Shown here piece after piece: positions 1 to 9,256 of a stretch of 64,000 nucleotides of DNA. The first letter of the stretch is position 1. Every line of letters begins with the position of its first letter. The stretch is taken from assembly GCF_027913035.1 (NCBI RefSeq), contig NZ_CP115775.1, positions 186,001 through 250,000 on the forward strand. The letters are read 5' to 3'. The notes beneath the pieces were generated by a model. The model made no database searches and was not told where the DNA came from. It was given only the letters and a program-made list of their open reading frames with translations. Both the position numbers and the translations under genes were made by a program. This stretch comes from Paracoccus albus (GTDB taxonomy: Bacteria > Pseudomonadota > Alphaproteobacteria > Rhodobacterales > Rhodobacteraceae).

Positions 1-1058
1 CCCGATGCGCCGATTGGGTGGCCGATGGCAATCGCACCGCCGTTCACGTTTACGATCGACGGGTCCCAGCCCATGTCTTTATTGACGGCCAGAGCCTGGG
101 CTGCAAAAGCCTCATTCGCTTCGACCAGATCAAGATCGGCAACTTTCCAGCCAGCCTTTTCAAGTGCCTTGCGACTGGCCGGGATCGGACCCGTACCCAT
201 GATCGCCGGATCAAGGCCCGCAGTCGCATAGGATGCAATCCGGGCCAGCGGGGTCAGTCCGCGACGCGATGCCTCTTCTTCGGTCATAACCATGACCGCC
301 GCCGCACCATCGTTCAGCCCCGACGCATTGCCGGCTGTGACCGATCCATCCTTTGTGAATGCAGGGCGCAGCTTCTGCATCGCCTCGATATTCGCACCTT
401 CGCGAATATATTCGTCATCTTCGACCACAACGTCGCCCTTACGGCCCTTGACCGTGAAGGGAACAATCTCGTCCTTGAATTTTCCGGCTTTTTTGGCTGC
501 TTCGGCCTTGTTCTGGCTGGCAACAGCGAACTCATCCTGAGCGTCGCGGCTGATCTCCCATTTTTCGGCCACATTTTCTGCGGTCTGGCCCATATGGTAG
601 TTGTTGAACGCGTCCCAGAGCCCGTCCCTGATCATCGTGTCGACCATTTTCATGTCGCCCATTTTCTGTCCGCTGCGCAGGAAAGCCGCGTGCGAAGAAA
701 GCGACATCGACTCCTGCCCGCCCGCAAGGACGACCTGCGCATCACCCAGAATGACCTGCTGCGCAGCCAGAGCCACGGCACGCAGCCCGGAACCGCAGAC
801 CTGATTGATCAGCCAAGCCGGCGATTCTTTCGGCAGACCGGCATTGATGTGTGCCTGTCGGCCGGGGTTCTGCCCCTGACCTGCCGTCAATACCTGACCA
901 AGGATCGTTTCGCTGACTTCTGCAGGGTCAATACCGGCGCGTTTCACAACCTCTGCCAGAACGGCGGCACCGAGATCATGCGCGGGAACGTTTGCAAATG
1001 ATCCGAGGAAGCTGCCCACGGGTGTGCGTGCGGCAGATACAATAACGGCGTTGGTCAT
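1..1058 (-). CDS. Acetyl-CoA C-acetyltransferase (thiolase), C-terminus outside window
   Basis: Thiolase of the acetyl-CoA acetyltransferase type, which condenses two acetyl-CoA to acetoacetyl-CoA (polyhydroxybutyrate or butanoate metabolism) or runs the reverse reaction. The protein starts [17 protein letters not shown] at the ATG ending at 1058. The active-site cysteine lies in [11 protein letters not shown]. The C-terminal signature [15 protein letters not shown], with its catalytic histidine, is the last thing before the window edge. About 352 codons are visible of the usual 390 or so, so the second catalytic cysteine region is missing. The gene reads leftward and nothing is seen between it and the EAL gene except a 270-bp spacer. 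Whether it is the PHB enzyme (phaA) or a catabolic thiolase cannot be decided without its downstream neighbours. Confidence 0.95.
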   Translation of the reverse strand, partial: MTNAVIVSAARTPVGSFLGSFANVPAHDLGAAVLAEVVKRAGIDPAEVSETILGQVLTAGQGQNPGRQAHINAGLPKESPAWLINQVCGSGLRAVALAAQQVILGDAQVVLAGGQESMSLSSHAAFLRSGQKMGDMKMVDTMIRDGLWDAFNNYHMGQTAENVAEKWEISRDAQDEFAVASQNKAEAAKKAGKFKDEIVPFTVKGRKGDVVVEDDEYIREGANIEAMQKLRPAFTKDGSVTAGNASGLNDGAAAVMVMTEEEASRRGLTPLARIASYATAGLDPAIMGTGPIPASRKALEKAGWKVADLDLVEANEAFAAQALAVNKDMGWDPSIVNVNGGAIAIGHPIGAS

Positions 1059-1330
1059 GAGATTTTCCCCTCCGGTAATCTTGCTGTGAAGCAATCTGTG
1101 TTCAACGTAACCATGCCTAACTGAGACGCAGCGTCAAGCCAGCATGAGCTTACAAGTCCCTGTGAAGTTTCCAGATATGCTCTGCTTATGATGCACATGT
1201 GTCACCAACCGCTTGTCACGGCATACCCGCGGCAAAGCGGTGTGCAGCGCCACGCGGATTCCAATTTCGGCGATCTGTTTCACATCACCGACCGGTGCAG
1301 AGGAGGAGCATAAAGCGCGCTTTCAAAAGG

Positions 1331-2182
1331 CTAGCGGACGGCTTTGTTTGGACTATTCCAGGGCGGTGTGATTGTTGGAGCCCCGAAATAATATCCCTGC
1401 AGACAATCAATGCCCATGTCGATCAGAAATGCAGCCTCATCAGCGGTTTCGACAGATTCTGCTACAGTGAACATGTCGAAATGATGAGCGATAGCCTGCA
1501 ATGCACCAGTGAGAATCTGATTATCGGGATGATCGGCAATCTGTCGTATGAACTGGCCGTCGATCTTTATCATGTCGAAATTGAACTCACGGAGATAGCG
1601 GAAAGACGTGTGGCCTGCCCCAAAGTCATCCAAGGCAAAACTAGCGCCGCGGTTCTGAAGGTCACGCATGAACGGAACGACCGCTTCCGGCGCCTCCATC
1701 GCGGAGCTTTCGGTAACCTCCAGAATAAGGCGCTCTGCAATATGTTCATCCTGCGCCAGCCCGTAGCGAAGGGTCTCCATCCAGACAGGGTGGCCGATGG
1801 ATCGCGCAGACATATTTATGGAAAGACGTAGCCCGCTATCCTGACGCAGCGACTGAAGGCCAAGGGAAAGCGACAGACAATCGATTCTTCGACCGAGTTC
1901 GGTCACCTCTGCCCAGGGCATGAAGTCGCGCAGCGGAATGAAACGGCCAGTGTCGTCGACCACGCGGAACAGCCCCTCATGGAAGGCTAGCTGACTAGGG
2001 CGATCCGCCTGCACAATTGGTTGGTAAGCAAGAACGGCGTTCCCAAGAGAAATGGCATCGTCGACCATGGCCATGGTTTGCCTGGTTTTATGCTCAATCA
2101 CGAACTCCAGAGCTGACTCAACCGAGTCTTCTTGTGCGCCACCGTCGTCCATCATTTTCAAACCCTTGCTGTTCACGTACAT
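1331..2182 (-). CDS. EAL-domain protein, probable c-di-GMP phosphodiesterase
   Basis: Stand-alone EAL domain of 283 residues with no GGDEF, PAS or membrane segment. Family motifs are present in order: the signature loop (residues 68-73) reads HEGLFR, so the name motif is EGL instead of EAL; LSINMSARS; LILEVTES; LDDFGAGHTSF followed by MIKIDGQF; AESVET; and LQGYYFG. The metal- and substrate-binding acidic residues therefore look intact, and hydrolysis of c-di-GMP to pGpG is likely. The first 35 residues are acidic and predicted helical, possibly a partner-binding tail. The start at 2182 has only a weak AGGA about 12 nt upstream; Met10 and Met11 are alternatives. It is divergent from tag. Confidence 0.85.
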   Translation of the reverse strand: MYVNSKGLKMMDDGGAQEDSVESALEFVIEHKTRQTMAMVDDAISLGNAVLAYQPIVQADRPSQLAFHEGLFRVVDDTGRFIPLRDFMPWAEVTELGRRIDCLSLSLGLQSLRQDSGLRLSINMSARSIGHPVWMETLRYGLAQDEHIAERLILEVTESSAMEAPEAVVPFMRDLQNRGASFALDDFGAGHTSFRYLREFNFDMIKIDGQFIRQIADHPDNQILTGALQAIAHHFDMFTVAESVETADEAAFLIDMGIDCLQGYYFGAPTITPPWNSPNKAVR

Positions 2183-2245
2183 GATGGCGATGATGTCCTA
2201 ATAATTGGCTTAGCCCGAGCAGTTTCTGAATTCAGGATTAATGCA

Positions 2246-2821
2246 ATGACAACGCGCTGTGGCTGGTGCGGCACCGAGCCAATCTATATCGAATATCATG
2301 ATACCGAATGGGGCGTGCCTGAATGGGATTCACGCTCGCTGTGGGAAAAGCTCGTGCTGGATGGCTTTCAGGCGGGGTTAAGCTGGATCACGATCCTGCG
2401 AAAGCGGGATGCATTTCGCGAGGTGTTCGAAGGTTTCGACCCTGAAAGAGTCGCTCTCTGGGGTGAACGTGAGATTGCACTGGCCCTTCAGAACCCCGGC
2501 ATCATCCGTCACCGTGGTAAAATCCAGAGCACCGTGCGCGGTGCCCAGCTTTTCCTGGACATCGAGTCGTCTGACGGGTTCTCGCCCTGGCTGTGGCGTT
2601 TTGTTGACGGCGCGCCGATCCAGAACGAGTGGAGCGAAATTTCACAGGTTCCTGCGGCGACCGAAAGATCAACGGCAATGTCGAAAGCCCTGAAGAAAAA
2701 AGGCTTCAATTTTTGCGGTCCGGTGATCTGCTATGCTTTCATGCAGGCGGTTGGCATGGTCAATGATCATACGACCGACTGCCATTGTCACGAACCGATC
2801 AGGGCGCTTTCATCTGGCTGA
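2246..2821 (+). CDS. tag: DNA-3-methyladenine glycosylase I
   Basis: Removes 3-methyladenine from alkylated DNA as the first step of base excision repair. The 191-residue protein has the Tag hallmarks: an N-terminal RCGWCG, then YHDTEWGVP, a helix-hairpin-helix region GLSWITILRKRDAFR, and a C-terminal HTTDCHCH. The N-terminal Cys together with the C-terminal His/Cys form the structural zinc site known from E. coli Tag. I chose the ATG at 2246 because AGGA lies 8 nt upstream and the protein then begins MTTRCGWCG, as in the family. The open frame extends further upstream into the EAL gene but without family similarity. Its 3' end overlaps the convergent TlpA gene by 23 nt. Confidence 0.95.
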   Translation: MTTRCGWCGTEPIYIEYHDTEWGVPEWDSRSLWEKLVLDGFQAGLSWITILRKRDAFREVFEGFDPERVALWGEREIALALQNPGIIRHRGKIQSTVRGAQLFLDIESSDGFSPWLWRFVDGAPIQNEWSEISQVPAATERSTAMSKALKKKGFNFCGPVICYAFMQAVGMVNDHTTDCHCHEPIRALSSG

Positions 2822-3341
2822 CGACCTGACGCGCTGCGTCCGAGTCCCACTCGGCCGGTCCCATCAGGCGAGCAACTTCTTTGCCCTCTGAATCGATTAG
2901 AATCGTCGCTGGCATGGCGAGGACGCCGAACTCCCGCGCGAGTTTCTGTCGCGGGTCAAGCAGCACTGGCAGCGAATCGATGCGAGATTCATCAAAGAAT
3001 TTCTCTATTGCAGGCAGAGGGTTACGCCCAGAAGCGATCGTCAGAACCTGAAAATCGTCCCCGCCAAGCTCCTTTTGCAGCGTGTTCAGCGCCGGCATTT
3101 CTTCGCGGCAGGGCGCGCACCATGTCGCCCAGAAGTTCACCAGCAGGGCCTGCCCGGCATAGTCGCTCAGCCGGTGCTCATTTCCATCCGGGTCGGTAAA
3201 TGGCGTGTCCGAAACCTGCTCTTGATCTCCGGCGCTCAGTTCCAGCCCGCCTGACTTGGCGGCGTCCAGATCTATTTCGCCGCCCTGCGCTGCATTTGCA
3301 CCGGCGGCAAGCGCCGTATAAAGGATCAGCATACGTAGCAT
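2799..3341 (-). CDS. TlpA-family periplasmic thiol:disulfide oxidoreductase
   Basis: Exported thioredoxin-like protein of 180 residues. An N-terminal hydrophobic signal (MLRMLILYTALAAGANA) is followed by a spacer and then a TlpA/ResA fold with the redox motif FWATWCAPCREEMP and the cis-proline loop MPATILID. Such proteins reduce periplasmic disulfides, for instance in apocytochrome c or copper-site assembly. The start at 3341 is chosen because GGAAGG lies 6 nt upstream; a longer frame would run into argH. It has no lipobox cysteine. It is divergent from argH with 24 nt between the two start codons, so their promoters must overlap the opposite reading frames. Confidence 0.9.
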   Translation of the reverse strand: MLRMLILYTALAAGANAAQGGEIDLDAAKSGGLELSAGDQEQVSDTPFTDPDGNEHRLSDYAGQALLVNFWATWCAPCREEMPALNTLQKELGGDDFQVLTIASGRNPLPAIEKFFDESRIDSLPVLLDPRQKLAREFGVLAMPATILIDSEGKEVARLMGPAEWDSDAARQVVSQMKAP

Positions 3342-3365
3342 TCTTAACCTTCCGGACCACATCAG

Positions 3366-4769
3366 ATGACCGACGCCACGACCCCGAAAGACAAAGCCAA
3401 TGCCATGTGGGGCGGGCGCTTCGCCTCGGGTCCCGACGCGATCATGACAGCGATTAACGCGTCCATCGGTTTCGACCAGAGGCTTTACGCCCAGGATATC
3501 CGGGGCAGCCGGGCCCATGCCGCAATGCTTGCAGCGCAGGGCATCATCAGTCCTAACGATGCTGATGCAATCCGGGAAGGGCTGCTCACCGTATTGTCAG
3601 AAATCGAGGCCGGGAATTTTCCGTTCAGCGACGCGCTTGAAGATATTCACATGAATGTCGAGGCGCGTCTGAAAGAGATCATCGGCGAACCGGCGGGCCG
3701 TCTGCATACGGGCCGGTCGCGGAATGATCAGGTGGCGACGGATTTCCGGCTTTGGGTGCGTGATCAGTGCGATGCGGCGATCGATGGGCTGCGGGCGCTG
3801 ATCGGATCGGCACTTAGTCAGGCCGAGGCCGGGGCGGATTGGGTGATGCCGGGTTTCACCCATTTGCAGACCGCGCAGCCGGTGACATGGGGGCATCACA
3901 TGATGGCCTATGTCGAGATGTTTGGCCGTGACTTGTCCCGCTTTCAGGATGCCCGCAAGCGCATGAACGAATCGCCCCTTGGTGCGGCGGCGCTTGCCGG
4001 GACCGGCTATCCGATTGACCGCGAGGCGACGGCTGAGGCGCTTGGTTTCGACCGGCCGATGGCCAACAGTCTTGATGCAGTCAGTGACCGGGATTTCGCG
4101 TTGGAGTTCCTGTCTGCTGCCTCGATCTGCGCGGTGCATATGTCGCGACTGGCAGAGGAACTTGTGATCTGGTCATCCGCGCAGTTCCGTTTCGTGTCGA
4201 TGTCCGACAAATGGTCGACCGGTTCCAGCATCATGCCGCAGAAGCGCAACCCTGATGCGGCAGAGCTGATCCGCGCCAAGATCGGGCGAATCCTGGGCGC
4301 GACGATGGCGCTGTTCACTGTGATGAAGGGGCTGCCGCTGGCCTATTCCAAGGATATGCAAGAGGACAAGGAGCAGGTTTTCGATGCCGCTGATCACCTG
4401 ATGCTGGCTCTTGCTGCCATGTCGGGGATGCTGACCGACCTGACCGCGAATCGTGACAAGATGGAGGCGGCCGCGTCCGCCGGTTTTTCGACAGCGACCG
4501 ATCTGGCCGATTGGCTGGTTCGCGAGGCTGGCCTGCCGTTCCGCGACGCCCACCACGCCACCGGATCACTGGTCGCCTTGGCGGAGAAGAAGGGCTGTGA
4601 TCTGGACGAATTGTCGCTGCCAGAGATGCAAGCCGTTAATCCCGCCATCAACCAGTCGGTGTATTCGGTGCTGGGCGTGCATAACTCTGTGGCGTCGCGT
4701 CTAAGCTATGGTGGAACGGCGCCCGATCAGGTGCGTGCGCAGATTGCCCGCTGGAAGGAAATGCTATGA
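3366..4769 (+). CDS. argH: Argininosuccinate lyase
   Basis: Last step of arginine biosynthesis: splits argininosuccinate to arginine and fumarate. The full-length 467-residue protein belongs to the fumarase/aspartase superfamily. It carries the N-terminal MWGGRF, the substrate-binding [20 protein letters not shown] block, the [10 protein letters not shown] region with catalytic histidine, and the flexible signature loop [12 protein letters not shown] around residue 285, which contains the catalytic serine. It is the first gene of a run in which argH, a small lipoprotein, a small membrane protein and lysA follow with stop/start overlaps, so they are almost certainly co-transcribed. This arrangement links arginine and lysine biosynthesis genes. 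Confidence 0.98.
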   Translation: MTDATTPKDKANAMWGGRFASGPDAIMTAINASIGFDQRLYAQDIRGSRAHAAMLAAQGIISPNDADAIREGLLTVLSEIEAGNFPFSDALEDIHMNVEARLKEIIGEPAGRLHTGRSRNDQVATDFRLWVRDQCDAAIDGLRALIGSALSQAEAGADWVMPGFTHLQTAQPVTWGHHMMAYVEMFGRDLSRFQDARKRMNESPLGAAALAGTGYPIDREATAEALGFDRPMANSLDAVSDRDFALEFLSAASICAVHMSRLAEELVIWSSAQFRFVSMSDKWSTGSSIMPQKRNPDAAELIRAKIGRILGATMALFTVMKGLPLAYSKDMQEDKEQVFDAADHLMLALAAMSGMLTDLTANRDKMEAAASAGFSTATDLADWLVREAGLPFRDAHHATGSLVALAEKKGCDLDELSLPEMQAVNPAINQSVYSVLGVHNSVASRLSYGGTAPDQVRAQIARWKEML

Positions 4770-4903
4770 GAAGGCTGGCCTTTGCCTTGCTTTTTGCACT
4801 GTCGGCCTGTGGCGTCGACGGCGCGCCGGAACGTCCCGATCCTCCGCCCGGTGTGACCTTCACTGGCGACGCACGCATTGGTGTCAGGGCGGATGGGCTT
4901 TGA
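4766..4903 (+). CDS. Small LptM-like lipoprotein
   Basis: A 45-codon gene whose ATG overlaps the argH stop codon (ATGA). The product [20 protein letters not shown] followed by PERPDPP has a lipoprotein signal peptide with lipobox LSAC, and after the lipidated cysteine the short pattern GVDGAPERP. This resembles the very small lipoproteins that precede lysA or dapF in many proteobacteria (YifL, now LptM, which in E. coli assists oxidative maturation of the LPS translocon LptD). Position directly upstream of lysA supports that assignment. Function in this organism is inferred from that resemblance only. The last 11 nt overlap the next gene in another frame. Confidence 0.75.
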   Translation: MRRLAFALLFALSACGVDGAPERPDPPPGVTFTGDARIGVRADGL

Positions 4904-5144
4904 ACTGACGCCTCTGCGGCTTTGCTGGTTGGTCCTTACGCTGATCGGGGCCATTGTCGGCCTTCGCATTGAAGCGCCGGATGCCAATGCAGCAATGGCA
5001 CTTATGACGCTTGCGATCTGGTGTCTTGCTGAAACGACTGTGCGCCGCAACTGGCTGGCCCTTCTGACATTCCCGGCCATGATCTTTGGGATCGGTTGCG
5101 CACTGCCCTTCTACTTACTTCTTCGCTCTCGCAGGATCGTCTGA
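4893..5144 (+). CDS. Small inner-membrane protein, DUF2834-like
   Basis: Predicted 83-residue membrane protein starting [15 protein letters not shown]. It has three hydrophobic stretches (about 9-26, 34-48 and 55-75) and ends in a basic tail, LLLRSRRIV. The final helix, GIGCALPFYLLLR, resembles the LP-F-L-RER ending of DUF2834 proteins; no function is known for that family. The ATG at 4893 lies inside the end of the lipoprotein gene (11-nt overlap), and the stop codon overlaps the lysA start (TGATG), so translation is probably coupled through all three genes. A TTG further upstream at 4878 is an alternative start. Confidence 0.6.
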   Translation: MGFELTPLRLCWLVLTLIGAIVGLRIEAPDANAAMALMTLAIWCLAETTVRRNWLALLTFPAMIFGIGCALPFYLLLRSRRIV

Positions 5145-6412
5145 TGGACCACTTCAACTACAAAAACGGCGAACTTCATGCGGAAGACGTCCCCTTGTCA
5201 CGTATTGCGGCAGAGGTCGGCACGCCGGTTTATGTCTATTCGTCCGCAACGCTGGCGCGCCATTTCAACGTGTTCCAGCAGGCCCTTGAATGGGCGCCTG
5301 AACATCTGATCTGCTACGCGCTGAAAGCAAATTCCAACATCGCGGTTCTCAAATTGCTGGGCGATTTGGGCGCGGGAATGGATGTGGTGTCTATCGGCGA
5401 ATACGCCCGCGCCCGCGCCGCTGGCGTTCCCGGCGCGCGGATCGTCTTTTCGGGCGTCGGCAAAACAAGAGAGGAAATGAAGCTGGCGCTTGAGGGCGGA
5501 ATCCGTCAGTTCAACGTCGAATCTGAACCGGAGCTGCGCGCCCTTTCCGAGGTTGCATCGGGGATGGGCGCAGTGGCGCCGATTGCGATCCGGGTGAACC
5601 CGGATGTGGATGCCAAGACCCACGAGAAGATTGCAACGGGCAAATCGGACAACAAATTCGGAATACCTATCGCCCGCGCCAGAGAGGTTTATGCCGAAGC
5701 CGCCAAGCTGCCGGGCATCGAAGTGATTGGCATTGATATGCATATCGGCAGCCAATTGACTGATCTAGATCCCTATCGTCAGGCCTATGCCAAAATGGCT
5801 GACCTGACCCGCGCTCTACGCGATGATGGTCATGATATCCGCAGGCTCGATATGGGCGGCGGTCTGGGCATCCCGTATAAGCGTGACAACAATGCGCCAC
5901 CTTTGCCAATCGAATATGGGCAGGTGATTCGCGAGGCGGTTGGCGATCTGGGCTGCGAGATCGAGATCGAACCGGGACGTAACATTGCCGGAAATGCAGG
6001 TGTACTGCTCAGCAAGGTCATCTATCTGAAAGAGGGTGAGGGGCGGAACTTCCTTATCCTTGATGCCGCGATGAACGACCTGATCCGACCCGCAATGTAT
6101 GGTGCGCATCATGACATCGTGCCGGCAATCGAACCCGCGCCAGGTGCGGACGTTTCTGCGTTCGACGTGGTGGGGCCTGTTTGCGAATCGGGTGATACTT
6201 TTCAAAAAGGTACGCAGCTTCCATCGCCTGATCCGGACGATCTGATCGTTTTCCGCTCTGCCGGGGCATATGGCGCTGTAATGTCGTCGGAATACAACTC
6301 CAGACCCCTTATTCCGGAGGTTCTCGTGGATCGTGACCGATTTGCAGTGATCCGTCCGCGTCCGACCCTGGCCGAGATGATTTCGCGCGAGGCGTTGCCT
6401 GATTGGCTGTGA
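5144..6412 (+). CDS. lysA: Diaminopimelate decarboxylase
   Basis: PLP enzyme that decarboxylates meso-diaminopimelate to lysine, the final step of lysine synthesis. The 422-residue protein is of normal family length. The PLP lysine sits in CYALKANSN (K61). The glycine-rich phosphate-binding GGGLGIPY, the substrate region EPGRNIAGNAG and the C-terminal GPVCESGDTF with active-site cysteine are all present, as is the YGAVMSSEYNSRP block. I use the ATG at 5144, which overlaps the previous stop. An earlier in-frame codon at 5096 lies inside that gene and adds no conserved sequence. dapE, another lysine pathway gene, is 7.9 kb downstream as a separate unit. Confidence 0.97.
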   Translation: MDHFNYKNGELHAEDVPLSRIAAEVGTPVYVYSSATLARHFNVFQQALEWAPEHLICYALKANSNIAVLKLLGDLGAGMDVVSIGEYARARAAGVPGARIVFSGVGKTREEMKLALEGGIRQFNVESEPELRALSEVASGMGAVAPIAIRVNPDVDAKTHEKIATGKSDNKFGIPIARAREVYAEAAKLPGIEVIGIDMHIGSQLTDLDPYRQAYAKMADLTRALRDDGHDIRRLDMGGGLGIPYKRDNNAPPLPIEYGQVIREAVGDLGCEIEIEPGRNIAGNAGVLLSKVIYLKEGEGRNFLILDAAMNDLIRPAMYGAHHDIVPAIEPAPGADVSAFDVVGPVCESGDTFQKGTQLPSPDPDDLIVFRSAGAYGAVMSSEYNSRPLIPEVLVDRDRFAVIRPRPTLAEMISREALPDWL

Positions 6413-6478
6413 TTTGGCGCGGCCCCCTTGCCGCCCGTCGTTCAGAGTCGCAGGATGGTGCGACAGAAGGGCAGGCGA

Positions 6479-9019
6479 ATGACCAACGAAAAGCAGAACC
6501 GGCGCCTTTCCCGCGCCCTGGCGCTGACGGGCGCCGGGTTGTGGTGGGAATCCCTTGCGCGCGCGTTCTGGCCCTTTGCGACGCTGCTGCTGCTGGCCAT
6601 TGCGGCGCTTAGTTTTGGACTATTGGACGCTCTGCCTGCTGCGATCAGGTTTATCGTCGCTTCCGTCGTTGGATTGCTGCTTCTGGCTATGGCCGGTTGG
6701 GGTTTGCTGCGCTTCCGGCGACCGGCCAATGACGCGGCATTGCGCCGTGTGGACTCGGTTTTGCCGGGACGACCGCTTTCTGCGTTGGATGATCAGCCTC
6801 TGCTGGGCGGCGATGGCGCGCTTTGGCGGGCTCATCAGGCGCAAATGGCGGCGCGGGCCGCTCGGGCAAAGGCCGTTGCGCCGGATGCGGGGCTTAGCAA
6901 GCGTGACCCATACGCGCTCAGGCTGATTGCCCTGACCGCAATCGCTATGGCCGTGCTGTTCGGCAGCGCAGCACAGATGGGGCAGGGGCTGGCGGCGCTT
7001 GCTCCGCAGCGCGAAGCTGCGGCAGAACCCGATGTCGTCCCGAAAGGGTTGGGATGGGAAGGTTGGGCAGAACCGCCCGCCTATACTCGAAAACCGACGA
7101 TTTATCTGAACGATCTGGCTGATGGTGCGGTTCTTGACGTGCCAGAGGGGAGCACGATCAGCCTTCGCCTGTATGGCGAAGATGGCGAGATCGCGCAGGA
7201 TATCGGCTCGGCACTGCCGGTGGAGGATCCACGCAGCCCGCGTTTCCGTGTAGAGCATGACGGAGCACTGACGATTGGCGCTCGTCAGATCGACGTTACC
7301 GTGCAGCCGGACGATCCGCCGCAAATTGCTTTAGGCGCCGCAGCAGAGCGGCGCGCCGATGGTCGCCTTATACAGCCCTTCAGTGCCAGCGACGATTTCG
7401 GCGTCACCAAGGGACAGGCGGTTATCGTTCTTGATCTGGCAACCGTGGATCGTTCGCATGGCCTTGCCATGGACCCGGAAGAGCGGGAGCCGATTCAGAT
7501 CAATTTGCCGCTGCGTGGCGGCCGGCCCGAGGTGGAGGGCCAGCTCACCGCCGATCTGATGAAACACGCTTGGGCCAATCTGCCGGTTCAGGTCCGTCTG
7601 CACGCTGAAGACGGGATCGGTCAGACAGCGCAGTCCGAGGTGCTTACGATGGAACTGCCGGGGCGCCGGTTTTTTGACCCATTCGCCGCAGCGCTGATCG
7701 AATTGCGCCGCGATCTGTTGTGGAACCGGCTGAATGCCGGCGGTTCGGCGGAACTTCTGCGTGCGATCGTGTGGCAGCCCGAAGGGTTCATCGAAAATCA
7801 GATGCTGTCCGATCTTCGCGCGATCATTGCTGGGCTTGAGACGGCAGAGCTGACCGATGCGCAGCGCGATGCGCTTGCCGAGGCATTATGGCGCACGGCT
7901 GTCGAATTGGAGGATGGCGGTCTCGCAGATGCACTGGAGCGTATGCGGCGCGCGCAGGAAAAGCTTGCTTCCGCCATGCGGCGCGGTGCATCGCCTGATG
8001 AGATCAGCCGCCTGATGGAAGAGCTGCGGCAGGCAACGGATGAATATCTGGACCGGCTGGCAGAGCAAGGCGAGAATGATCCATCCGACCGCTTTAATCA
8101 GGCTCCGGTGGAGATGATGAGCGGCGATGAAATTCAGCAGATGATGGATGAAATTCAGCGTCTGATGAATGAGGGCCGTATGGCCGAAGCACAGGCTTTG
8201 CTGGAACAGTTCAACCGCATGATGGAAAACATGCAGGTCCGGCAGATGGAAGGCGAAGGGCAGGGGCAGGGCCGTGGCTCATCAGGGCGCATGGCAGAGA
8301 CGTTGCGAGAGCAGCAGGAACTGGCAGATCGTGCCTTCCGTGAGATGCAGGACAGTTGGCTGGGGCTGGACGGACAGCAACAGCCGGGCGACGGTCAGGG
8401 TCAGGGTCAGGGTCAGGGTCAGGGTCAGGGTCAGGGTCAGTCGCAGCAGCAAGGCGAAGGTGAACAGCAGGAAGAGCAAAGCCTCGCGGATCAGCAACGG
8501 CAACTTCGCGACGATCTCGGCATGCAGCGCGGTCTCTTGCCAGAGCGTGGATCACCCGAAGGTCAGGCCGCCGGCGAAGCTATGGATCGCGCCGGCCGCG
8601 CGATGGAGCAGGCCGAGGAGGCTCTGCGGCAGGGCGATTCCGCTGGTGCACTGGATCGGCAGGCCGAAGCGATCGAAGCTTTGCGGGACGGCATCCGCGC
8701 GCTTGATCAGGGCGAACGCGGCGCACAGGGCCAGCAGGCCGAGAATGGTGAACAGGCCGATGGTCAGGAAGGCGATGGCAGTGCCAGCGGAAACGAGGGC
8801 AACACGCAACGTGGGCTCGCTTCTCCTCGCCGTGATCCGTTGGGGCGTTCTATGGGCGGCTCCGGGGGTGGTTTGTCGACGGGTGGTCCGCTGAGTGAGG
8901 GCGAGGATGACAACAGCCGCGCCCGAGATATTCAGGACGAAATCAGGCGGCGCCTTGGTCAGCGGGATCGCTCTCAGGATGAGCGTGACTATCTGGATCG
9001 GTTGATCGACCAGTTCTGA
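6479..9019 (+). CDS. DUF4175 (TIGR02302) large membrane protein
   Basis: Conserved alphaproteobacterial protein of unknown function, 846 residues here. Two N-terminal membrane segments follow a short cytoplasmic start, a third lies near residue 160, and the rest is a large soluble region, presumably periplasmic. It includes a beta-rich part (GWAEPPAYTRKPTIYL and a bacterial Ig-like stretch) and a long, Gln/Glu-rich, helical, low-complexity C-terminal half. An uninterrupted (Gly-Gln)8 run is encoded at 8393-8440. The ATG at 6479 is preferred over the codon at 6428 because AAGG lies 8 nt upstream. It follows lysA by 66 nt and is probably in the same operon. The coiled, Q-rich tail suggests an envelope scaffolding role, but that is only a guess. 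Confidence 0.85.
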   Translation: MTNEKQNRRLSRALALTGAGLWWESLARAFWPFATLLLLAIAALSFGLLDALPAAIRFIVASVVGLLLLAMAGWGLLRFRRPANDAALRRVDSVLPGRPLSALDDQPLLGGDGALWRAHQAQMAARAARAKAVAPDAGLSKRDPYALRLIALTAIAMAVLFGSAAQMGQGLAALAPQREAAAEPDVVPKGLGWEGWAEPPAYTRKPTIYLNDLADGAVLDVPEGSTISLRLYGEDGEIAQDIGSALPVEDPRSPRFRVEHDGALTIGARQIDVTVQPDDPPQIALGAAAERRADGRLIQPFSASDDFGVTKGQAVIVLDLATVDRSHGLAMDPEEREPIQINLPLRGGRPEVEGQLTADLMKHAWANLPVQVRLHAEDGIGQTAQSEVLTMELPGRRFFDPFAAALIELRRDLLWNRLNAGGSAELLRAIVWQPEGFIENQMLSDLRAIIAGLETAELTDAQRDALAEALWRTAVELEDGGLADALERMRRAQEKLASAMRRGASPDEISRLMEELRQATDEYLDRLAEQGENDPSDRFNQAPVEMMSGDEIQQMMDEIQRLMNEGRMAEAQALLEQFNRMMENMQVRQMEGEGQGQGRGSSGRMAETLREQQELADRAFREMQDSWLGLDGQQQPGDGQGQGQGQGQGQGQGQSQQQGEGEQQEEQSLADQQRQLRDDLGMQRGLLPERGSPEGQAAGEAMDRAGRAMEQAEEALRQGDSAGALDRQAEAIEALRDGIRALDQGERGAQGQQAENGEQADGQEGDGSASGNEGNTQRGLASPRRDPLGRSMGGSGGGLSTGGPLSEGEDDNSRARDIQDEIRRRLGQRDRSQDERDYLDRLIDQF
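8393..8440 (+). repeat. Eight exact GGTCAG tandem repeats inside the DUF4175 gene
   Basis: Eight uninterrupted copies of the hexamer GGTCAG (48 nt) encode eight Gly-Gln dipeptides; diverged GGGCAG-type units lie just upstream. The unit is a multiple of three, so slippage would change protein length without a frameshift. Identical codon use throughout points to recent slippage expansion and not to selection on protein sequence alone. Confidence 0.95.
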
Positions 9020-9256
9020 GGGCAGGTTAATCCGTCAGCTCTTGGGCTGGGTGCGCCCCCCGCGCAGTCGTGGTCACTCATGGCGCAGATGAAGCTAAAG
9101 AGACCGCGACAGCCCACCCCTTCGTATGCCTCAGCGTTGATAGTCGGCGACGTAGCTCTGTTGCCGGATCGCAAGTGATGTAACGTATTTCTTGATTTAT
9201 GTTGTATATGGTTTATGGCCCGCTGCCATATGCGCGAACGAGGAAAGGTTTATCGC

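Noticed and set aside
8393..8440. Short direct repeats suggestive of a CRISPR-like array
   Set aside because: The units are adjacent 6-mers without spacers, lie inside a coding frame and encode Gly-Gln; no cas gene is present in the window.
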